Source: Actinostola sp. cb2023 (lineage: Eukaryota > Cnidaria > Anthozoa > Actiniaria > Actinostolidae). From it: a stretch of 64,000 nt of DNA. The stretch's first letter is position 1; each line of letters begins with the position of its first letter. The position numbers were made by a program, and so were the translations under genes. Location of the stretch: contig JAUJYZ010001001.1 of NCBI GenBank assembly GCA_033675265.1, positions 85,001 through 149,000 on the forward strand, in the 5' to 3' direction. The notes beneath the pieces are model-generated. The model saw only the letters and a list, made by a program, of their open reading frames with translations, was not told the origin of the DNA and ran no database searches. This document shows positions 12,668 to 23,321 of this stretch, in pieces.

Positions 12668-13369
12668 TCAATACTTCAATAATGCTAGTCTTTGACTGTT
12701 GCAATCTTTGGTTTTGTTTCAAAAATGAACATTTTTCTTGACAAACAAATATTAAACAAAAACAAACAAAGTTGTATTAAAATAACATCGAACTATATGA
12801 ACCAAGGGAGCACGCATGGCAGACTGCTGTTTGTTGTCGATTTGATATCGTTTACTGGTTATAGCCACCATATTAAAATAACATCGAACTATATGAACCA
12901 AGGGAGCACGCATGGCAGACTGCTGTTTGTTGTCGATTTGATATCGTTTACTGGTTATAGCCACCATATTAAAATTTTCCTCAGAGCACTAGTATAAAAC
13001 GATATCAACTGAAATTGACAACAAACAGCAGTATGCCGTGCTCCCTTGTATGAACAAAAGACAGGTTGCACAGGTTAATCTTTAAGTGTTTTTATTTATT
13101 TATTTTTCTCTATTTTTTTGTTGTTGTGAAAAAAAATATTGTCTAAAATCTTTGTACAACCAGAATGTTTCTGAAATAAATGTTTCTAAATGTCCAATAT
13201 TTAAAGTTGTATATTACATGTACAGACAAGAGTATGAAAGCATTAAATACTTATCATTGGCATTTAAACACCTGTATTACAATAATATATTCACACTATG
13301 ACTAAATGTCTACAAAAGAAACAACCATTCCATGACATTTTGACATCCGATGGAAACATTAACAACATT
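12668..13369. other. Convergent 3' region between two genes, with repeated and inverted 96-bp block
   Basis: This is the tail-to-tail spacer between the plus-strand membrane-protein gene and the minus-strand NME8-like gene. It holds the 12776-13054 repeat block and AT-rich 3'-UTR-like sequence. I saw no coding exon and no unambiguous AATAAA placement that could be tied to either gene. Confidence 0.5.
12776..13054. repeat. Two direct 96-bp copies followed by one inverted diverged copy
   Basis: The 96-bp block at 12776-12871 (ATTAAAATAACATCGAACTA…) is repeated with virtually no change at 12872-12967. A shorter, diverged copy in opposite orientation follows at about 12995-13054 (CGATATCAACTGAAATTGAC…). 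This fits a foldback element whose left arm has been duplicated. Confidence 0.75.
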
Positions 13370-13947
13370 TTAACTTCCCCCCTCCCCCTCAGGTGGTTTA
13401 GCTGCCTCAGTCCCCTCTTCCTGGGGCTTGCTATCGTCACTAGCTGCCTCACCTTCTGGCTTTGCCTCATCTTTCTCAGCTTTGTCAGGCTTTTCTGTAG
13501 ATACTTCTTGAGCACTGTCAGCCTCTGTACTTTCACTGGGTTTTGCATCAGCATCTTCGTCTACCTTAGTGTTTGTCTCTGCTGTGTCTCCTGTAGATTC
13601 CTCTGGTTTTTGGTCACCAGTTACAGCCTCACTACTTTCAGCTGTTTGCTCTGTAGGGCCATCTGTAGGTTGGTCTGTAGATTCCTCACTTGGCTTATCT
13701 CCTTCAGGTTCCACAGCAGGTTTCTCTGCATCGTCTTCTGGAGGTTTCTCCGTAGGCTCTGCAGCCTCTGGAGCCTCTGCTTGCTTTGGAGCTTCATCGT
13801 CGTTTACTTCTGCTTCCTTGGCAGTTTCCTGAGCAGCACTTGCCTCTGGTTCACCCTGCGCAGCTTCACCGGAGTCTTGCTTAGCATCTGTTACAGCTTC
13901 TGCAGTGCTGTCTGATTCAGGTTGGCCCTCCGCACTTGTTCCTGGTT
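13370..13947 (-). other. Last exon: 192-aa acidic low-complexity tail
   Basis: The final exon of the NME8-like gene reads [20 protein letters not shown] and continues as Glu/Ala/Pro/Thr/Ser-rich sequence with EKPxx and STEAD-type near-repeats to a TGA at 13370-13372. No folded domain is evident. A plus-strand open frame across it (13298-13915) is a shadow of this composition. Such tails resemble disordered linkers. The function is unknown. Confidence 0.75.
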
Positions 13948-16900
13948 CTAAGAGGTTAGAAATACCATGCTATATTAATTTTTGTAAACAATGACAAGGT
14001 TTATTATTAGTAGTACATTAGCAGGCCAGAACCATCTGTTGCTTTATAACTAAATTCAATTTTATGGCATTTTTATTTGATAAGTACATTTTAACAGAAA
14101 TATATTTTTATATTTAATACACATTTTATATTTTTATGCTTATAAGTTAAGAATTATGATTATGGCAATTTTCATTGCATGAAACTAAATTAGCCATTTC
14201 AAAAACGAGTGGAGGACTGGGAACGAGTTTTATATTATTTAATGAACATATCTTACAAAGTTTAAGTTTAGTTAGATATTGAACCAGTAACAGCTTTCCA
14301 AACATCTCAAAAATTACAAAGAAATGATTACAGGGGCAATGTCCCCAATACATACACTCATTTTTGCAGTTTTTAAATGCAAACTAAACCCTTAGAATCT
14401 AATTTGAATGCTCATGCACACTAAAAAAGCTCGTTTTTGATAATTAGAAGCATGCACACAAAGTGATCATTTGCAGATCTAATCCCCATTCACACCCAAA
14501 CTTGTTTAGCTAAGCTGGTTTTCTCTAGCTTCTATAATCTGAGAGCATCTAATTTCACAAGAATCAAACTATCTGGTATTTATACTATGCAACACAAAGG
14601 ACAGTTTACCAGCAGTTTTGTGCAAAAAGGTTGTGTGGCATTTGTAAATCATTTTCTAAACCTGTTTAGTTTTAGCCTAGTTGCGTACAATGTTATGAAC
14701 ACTTACCATGAGAATGAAAGGATTAAGTAAAGGTGTCAGAAGGTGTTTAAGAAGTTGTTATCACAGCTGGTATCGAGGTGCATTAGAAAATAGTTCAATA
14801 GTTAAAGTGACATCAGTGATTTATTAGAATTGAAGTTCATCATTAATAAAATTAAAGAAGGAATAATTGATTATGATTCAAATAGAATCTTGGGAGTTAA
14901 TACAAAGGTTTCAAGACGTTATCACATTATTAAGTTAATTTGCGATGGCTCAATCATACCTTTAACTTTTCCTCTGAATTCAAGTCTAAGAGCAATGTGT
15001 TCATTCCATGTTTTGGGATGTAAGCGAGCATAACAAGCAACAGGAGGAAGAGCAAGCCAGTGAGACACAACTGATTCTTGGTCAGTATTACCATCAAACA
15101 CCTAGAACAAAAGAAAGGTTTGTGGATTTGAATAAGCGTTACGAACATATGACAGCATCGGAATGTATTATTTTGTCTGGTCAATTTGACATTTTGACCA
15201 ATGAACACTCAGTCTGTCGGGACACACTGACTGACACATCTGCTAAGATGCGAAACAAATCATTCCCTAGATGATTTTTCTGTCTCGGCAGATTGGCTGC
15301 ATGTCACATCAAACTGTGCCCATCTCAGTACACAACAGGTATATAGGTAGTTACTGTAAGTTATTTGCAAGGTCGTAAGCAGGAATTAAAAAGCTCATCA
15401 TACATGTGGAAGTTTGATTATAAATACCTTATCCTGACCACCTTCCTGGTATATCTGAAAGGTTTCTCCATCAGAACTCAACGACAATGAGTAACCAGTA
15501 ACATGATGTGTGGATTCTCCACCTTGACCTTGAGTTGATACCATTGTTATCTCTACAGGTTTTCCAAAATCAATCTGGATCCATTGGTTTTCATCGTTTT
15601 CCTTTGCTGACCAGCCTGCCATGTGCTCGCCCTCTACTGCGCTGTTTAGTCTACCACGACAAGCACTGTGTTTGTCATCGAGAACTGATGATGCAGTGAT
15701 ACAATCATCAGTAGCATCAAGGGGCTTGCTGAATGTTTCTATGGATGGAGAACATACCAATTAATATTAGCCAACATTATTTTGCAGATCAAATATTACT
15801 CTTTATGTAATAAATGGATGACATGAACTTTACCAGCATCAAATCCATAAAGCTCTGTTCTCAGTGCAATTTGATCATTCCATGTTTTGGGAATAATTCT
15901 GATGTACTGACTCAGAAGAGGTTGCGCAAGCTCATTACAGACAACTGCATCTTGGTCAGTATTGCCCTCAAACACCTAACATGATGAGAAATCAATAATT
16001 AGTATTCACTAAGTGTGCTCATCCTGCTGCTTTCACAGGTGACAAAACGTGTCCACAGACATGTAGGCTGGACAGTGTCTGAAGAGTGTTTTACATGATA
16101 ACTTATTAAATAAATGATCTGACCTTGTCAGCTTGATAATCCACAAAGTTTTCGCCATCTCTACTATACGATAGACTGTAACTCTTCACATGACTAGTGC
16201 TTTCTCCATTTTGTCCTTGAGTAGCTATCTTGACAACTCTAGTACACTGTCCAAGGTTGACTTGTAACCACTGATTGTCATCATTATCTTTAGCTACCCA
16301 TGCACCACCTTTCAGGTCACTTTCAGCTTTGGCATTGAGTCTTGCACATTTAGCTGCATGACCTTCATCCAGTTCAGATGACGCTGTAATTGCTTCATCT
16401 GGAATCTTGTCATCTTCCATTCCAAGTGCAGCAGAGAAGTTTTCTGGAGTATATATAAAGAAGTCATTCCCCATGTTCTATAGTTATACTACCATTTGCT
16501 AGCAAGCGTGGAGCGTGGACATTTTTTTAGTTTGTTTACGTTTTGAAACGATTGGTTCAATGTCTGGCCACTTAGATGTCGTTTTGGGTGTGCAGTCTAG
16601 AGTTTTACAAGTCAAACTTTGCATGTTTTCATTCAAACTCTAGAAAAACGACATCTGTGGCGAGAGAACCAATCATTTCAAAACGTAAACAAACAGAAAA
16701 AGTTTCCATGCTCCATGCTTGATTGCAAATGGTAGTAACTGTTATATAAGACGTAAAGTATTTGAGAACAGCTTGTACCTTCCACATTTTGCACAGTAAC
16801 ATCGACCTTTTTCTTCTCTTCGGGTACTGTAAAATATGAATGCACGAATGCATGAATGCACGAATGTATGGATGAGTGAGTGACTGAATGAGGTCAGATA

Positions 16901-19900
16901 TGTGAAGTAAAATGCTTGAATTTCAGCTTGGAACTACACTCACCTTTAACAGTGCCATCAGGATTCAATTCCACTTCAGGAAAAAACTCCTTTATAGTTT
17001 CCACCGCCTTCTCTGGGTTTGAGCTGCCATGCACAACATTCTTCATTGTGTCAATACCAAACTGAGCTCGCAGCCTATAAATCAAAAGAGGAACATAGAA
17101 ATGTAACTCTGAGATGAGAAAGGAACTTCCTAGAACTTCACTAGAATACAAGATGGCCATTTTTTATGAAACAAGATTCAATGAAGACAGAGTTCCTCAG
17201 TGGTGTAACAAACACCATTGGTTTATATAGAGGTTGAAGAAACATAATGAAAGTAGAACACGTACGTATCAGGAGCTGCTTCCTTAGCTTCTGTTGGATC
17301 TGTTGGTCCCATCATTGCTCTCCAGCCATCAACAGCATCTTCTTTAGATAATACCAGGAACACTGCTTCACCACTAAGGAAACAAAATCAATTAACATAA
17401 CAACTACTGTAGTAATGGTTTGAAGTTTGCTGTTGATGTACAATGTAAATGGCTATAAGTTAAAGCTCTTATCATGACCAACTAGCCAAACCAAACAGTT
17501 TGCTATAGATACTGTAGATCATTAAATCTGAATCTTAAATTTTATTAAATAACATATCGTAGTCAATAGACTGAAGTACGTGTGGAAATAATACAAAAAT
17601 ATATACTGGTAGTGTAATGTATCTAAATATATTATAATAGTATGGTGTGGCTAGTTATAACGCTGTACAGTCATGTACTACTACTTCAAGTCATTGACAT
17701 AATTCTGGTAAGTACTACATTATGCCAACAAAATGTACATTACATGTACATTATGTTACGTTGAACTGCAGTATAGTAGACATGACGCATGTTACCTTGA
17801 CATGTACTCAGTTAGATCCCCAAAGAATTCCTTTCCTTCGTGTTCATGGTAGAACTGTGCTGCCAACTCCTTGGTCAAAGCAATCTCCTTTTGAGCTTTA
17901 ATAACAAACCCTGCTTCTTTTATTCTTTCCTTGATAATTTCTGTTGCAAAACAAATTCATTGGTGAGCCATTGTCAAATTACACAGCTCTTTATGTGGCA
18001 ATACAGGGGCATAGCCAGCAATTGTCCTTGGAGGTGTGAGAGGGTTGTAAAGTGGATCACATGCACGCCTTATACATGTACATGTATGGTGCCTACATGT
18101 TTAGTGCAATATGTTATTTGTATTAATTAGAATTACTAGGCTTAGTATTTAGTATTTGATTATCGTTATTCATAATATATGATCAGTGTGTCTTAGATAA
18201 TTCAATTTAGTAATTAATTTCACTTAGTGTTCAAAATTTGTATTAGTTTAACATATATCAATATATCATTTTATTCATTCATATTAGTTAAGTAGCAAAT
18301 TATATATAGTATTTTTTATAGATTTATCATAGATCATTTTTACACGTTCGTATTTTGAACGAGCTTTTGCTCCTAGACGTTAACATGGGTAAATAAATGA
18401 TTAATTGATTGATTGCATGATTGATTGTTGTGTGCAATATTTTTTTGGACCCTAGTGGGAAGTCACATGTGAACCCTAGTCAGGACCCCCCTCTGGCTAC
18501 TCCCCTTGCAATATAATTTTAAAACACACTAAGAAGGTCTAGACTCTCATGCTTACCTATTTGATCAGGCTCTACCTCTGGTTTAATTACAGCTACAGTA
18601 CTTTGAAGAGGGAAGAATTTCTTAATCTCTTTTTCTGCTGACTCAACAGTGTCTGATCCATGAAGAGGATTGATAGGACTGTCTTCAATCTGAAACTGTG
18701 CTCGTAAACTACAAGCAACAAACACCAAAGACTGTTAGAAGGAAAAAATGTATTGTACTTGGTACTGCAATAGCATGCAATCCATGTAGCTTCACTGATC
18801 CTGTAAAATATTCAACTTCTGCCAGGTTGCTTCGGGTCAATAACAATGCTCTATATCATGCAATGAGAATATGAAGGCTACATGATACAGTTACGATGTT
18901 TACAAGTCGGTACTTTTATACAGTCATGTAGATGCACAGATGACATCAAAATGTAGTGAGAACAACAGTCACGCCTTCAACTTCGTCTTGTGGTAAACGT
19001 TTTTGTTCTCACCACATTTTGACGTCATTTATAATTGTGCATCTATAAGTTAGAGTAAAGAAGCACTGTAAAATAGAATCTGTTTGTTTACTAGATTATG
19101 TCTTAACTTAACTTAACTGTTTCTAACTAACTAAAAAATAAAGAAATTGCACTGTCTGTGTATCAGCCTGATTTCTTCTAACCTTACCTTGCCCCAGTAG
19201 CTTCCTCAGCAGTACTATTAGAATTGCAAGAGAAATGATATCATTGATGAAGTAAAACTGAGCATGAGCCAGCTTTTATTCTAACAATTATTCTAACAAT
19301 TATTATCCTTTCTTAGGTTAGTACTGACGATTAGTAAAACAGCGACTGGATGACTTGTATGGAGAAAAACAAAACATGATATAGTTGTCATGACAACTGA
19401 TTTACAAATCATGTTTACCTCTCAGGAGCCTCCTCCGTGGCTGCTGCCACCTCCTTGGGTCCTAGCACCTCTCTCCAACCTTCTACTGCATCCTCTCTAG
19501 CAAGGCACAGTGCCATCATAGGACCACTAGTGAAACAAACCAGTGTGTTATACAACAAATTCTAATAAATATTATACATTGTACTTTTCACAGATCAACT
19601 CTTTTAATTTTTTGGAAGAGTTTATTATCAGAAAAAGTTCAAGTCGTCATTGCTTGTTTCTTACTTATAATCAAATCTATGTAACACCTAACAAACCTGT
19701 GGCTCTCAACAATACTAACTAAAATGATGATGCTGATGATTAATGATGATGATGATGATTAACAATGCTGCTGCTGCTGATGATAATGATAATGATGATG
19801 GACAATAAATCTAATAACTACAAAAAATAAATGTCATTCTACCTACATAGGACCCTCTGGCCCCTTGTTACACGAAAGGTGAATAGCGCTATCCATCAGA

Positions 19901-22900
19901 TAAGTGCTATCCAACTGATAAAACTGATGCATTTAACCAATAAATTTTATCCGTTGGATAGGACTTATCCGGTGGATAGCGCTATTCACCTTTCGTGCAA
20001 CTGGGGCCTGGTGTACAGAAATCATTACCTTATCATGTTGTTAACCAAGGTGTCAAAGAATTCTGTATCTTTGTGCTCAGAGTAAAACTCTTCAGCTTGT
20101 TCTTTAGTGAGATGCATTTCTTTGGACATTGCAATTGTAAATCCAGATTCTTCAATCTTTTGGATGATTGATTCTAAGAAACAAAAATGTACATGAATCA
20201 GTTAGATTGTGTCTTTGTGTGCTCAGTTGTGGAATTAAACCCAATTTGTAAATTCCATAATTCTGCAATTTGCATTCCTTGATTGAATTAGACATTTGGC
20301 CATGACCGTGCAGTGCGCCGTGTTTTTTCACAGTCATACGAAATCTGCTCTATGTACAGTGTACCTCTCCTCATCCTGAGTGCATCAGGTCTGATAAGTG
20401 CCAAGGTTCTTTGCAGACGTTTCTTCTTTCTTTTGTTAACCACAGTTGGAGCAACAAAGTCAGGGAAGAAGAATGCAAGCTCTCTGTAATTAAACAAACA
20501 TAAAGTATTTAAAGGTGTCACAACCTTATTATAGTGAAGCGGCTTGAGTCTTGGTGACCCCAAGAGCTATGTTGGCTGGCCAAGTCTTAAATTACTGTAA
20601 ACACCTGGTATAAGCCCCACCCACAGATAAGCTCCACCCGGCCCATTGTTTCTAGGTTTTCATGTTTAGTGTCCCAATGTTGGATAGGGTTGTGGAAACG
20701 TGAGTCAAGTCTTTACATATGTGTGCAAGTATTACCTTGCTGCACTTTCATTAGAGTCACAGCCATGAACAGCATTCATTACTGTATCAGTGCCATAGAT
20801 TGCTCTCAAGCTAAGGAAAAAAGGAGAAAATGGTGTTCAAAATGTACCATCAAATTTATCAAAAACAAATGAATAATTAACAAATGACGACCACAACATT
20901 TTATTAAAAGCAAAATAATAACTATTTTGAGTTATAACGTAAATTGTCACTTAGTAATAGTCCATAAAGTAAGTTAGTGTGTTTCTTCAAGTGTAAATCT
21001 AGAGCATCTTGACTAGTATCAAGGGTCACATGTTGGGATATTTTACTTCTGATAATTCTATTGTTACCTTTCTGGTGCTTCCTCTTTAGCAATGTTTACA
21101 TCCTTAGGACCTATCAGTTCTCTAAAGCTTTCTATTACACCTTCTATGGCATCTGGGGTATCACCAGCCTTACTTAGCACCAATGTCATCAATGGACCAC
21201 TGTGACATGAAAAGCAAATTTGGTCAGCATGATTACAATGTATTGATTATGATTTAATATCATATCATAGTCAGATAGACTGAATGTCATATGAAGACTT
21301 ATTGAATGTATTCATGCATATTCAGAATTCACTGATGTATCTGCAGACTTATGTAATGCCGCGTTACAGTAGCCGAAATATCCATCAAATATGAGGTTAT
21401 GTAAATCTTCTTGCATCTTGTATCTGTTTACTTAATTAGAAGAGTCAGTTCAATTAATCTTGGCCAATAATATTATATAATACACTGTTTACATACATGT
21501 ATTATATATGTACTTTATTTAGTATACCTTGACATGAATTCAATCAGTTGATCAAAGTGCTCAGATTCTTCATGCTGCTTATAGAACTCTGCAGCTTCTT
21601 CTTTGGTCAATGTTCTTTCTTCCATCTTTAGGATCTCAATGCCCATGTCTTCAACCTTAAGTTTGGGTTTAAAAATCATTTGTTAATATTATTACATGTA
21701 CCTAGTTAACAGATAAGGCAAATGAAATGAATATGGAAGCATTAATGCACCTTCTTGATGATATCATCCACAAGTCCTGCCTTGACAGCATCTGGCTTTA
21801 TTATTGCCACTGCCACTTGCTTGGGTACATGAACTGCAGTAGAAATTATTGAATATCCACTTAATATTTCAAGTGTGGTAGCTCTGGACTCTTCTTGTTT
21901 GGTTTGCACCAACTACATGTATACAGACTGTTTTGTCATGCTCTATCTGTGTACATAGCCATACTCTATCTGTGCAGACATGCTCTATCTGTGCAGCCTT
22001 ATAATACATCTACATGAAACTGCCTATTAATGTATTGTATATGTCTAAACTGCCTGACACTACCTTTTGACATCGTCTTCTTCATAACATGACTACTCCT
22101 CTGTTTATTCATTCCCTCGGCAACTAATGATACACAAAATACAAACACGATGAGAAACTTTAAAACTACTTGACTGTGTGTACTGCCTGTCAATCAACAG
22201 TTTCATACCTGACAGAAATCAAATGCAATTCATGAAATCTTAGATTTATAAGGATATATTTTGATTACCTATCTCTTCTTCTTCATCTTCATCTGCTGGT
22301 GGTTTTTCTTCTTCGACTTCCTCTGTTGGAACTCTGTCTACCTCAACATCAATGAACTGTTGTAAACATGCATTGACAACATTAGTTCCAATTTTTGCAC
22401 TGATCACCTAAATAATAGTACCATTTTTAACTGACAGCTCTAAGGGCTAAGTTATCATGTAGCTTGTAATGAAGGTTTCAGTTTATTGCCTACCCTTTCT
22501 CTTTCTGTATGACCTTCCAGGACCTTGTGTTCTTTCGCCAATTCTTTTCTTATTGTTTTCAGCAAAAGTGGACAATGGCATCCTCTAATAACATTCACCA
22601 ACATACCACCCTAAAACAGTGAAGTCATTGCCTAAATTAGATTAAATTTAGAATCATATACTCCTACACATCTTCCATTCTTAGGGGCCGTCGACATATT
22701 CACCTTTCCCCACTTAACGTCCACTGGACGTTTAGGGGGGGGGGGGGGGAAGGGGAGGGAGTGGGTAAGGCGGGAAAAAAATTGGACGTTAGTGTGGGGC
22801 ATTTTTGTAAAAAAAACATTTTTTTTACTTCATGTTGAAAACAAAAAGAAAGCAAAGATAAAACGAACAAACTGGTGGTCCGTTCTAACAAACTTCGGTG

Positions 22901-23284
22901 TTATATAAATAGATTCTTATCGAAAATCATGGATGACCACCTCTGTTTGCGGTGGCTTGGGTACGAGAATGCTTGGATTACCTGTGGTATCCCAACATTC
23001 ATTGGGAATTAGTCGGACAAAATGGCGGTGGACTGACCGAATATATTGTGCACAAGTAATAGCCAGAATTAGTCGTAGAGGCAATATATAGAGATACAAA
23101 AGAATTGTTATTAAGGAGAATGAAGTGAACTACATGGAATGGGGGCAGTTTTTTTTGAGTTTTTAAAGAACATTGGACTGTTGTTTGTTACCGTTTGTTT
23201 TGGATCATGTTCCCGATTGCAAAACCATTCCCACGCATTTTCAATACAAAAAACAGGAAATTCCAAGTGGATGTTAAGGAGGGA

Positions 23285-23321
<37 letters not shown>

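Noticed and set aside
13298..13915. 205-codon plus-strand frame rich in Cys, Phe, Leu and Ser
   Set aside because: It is the antisense of the Glu/Ala/Pro-rich last exon of the NME8-like gene, whose minus frame joins correctly to upstream exons.
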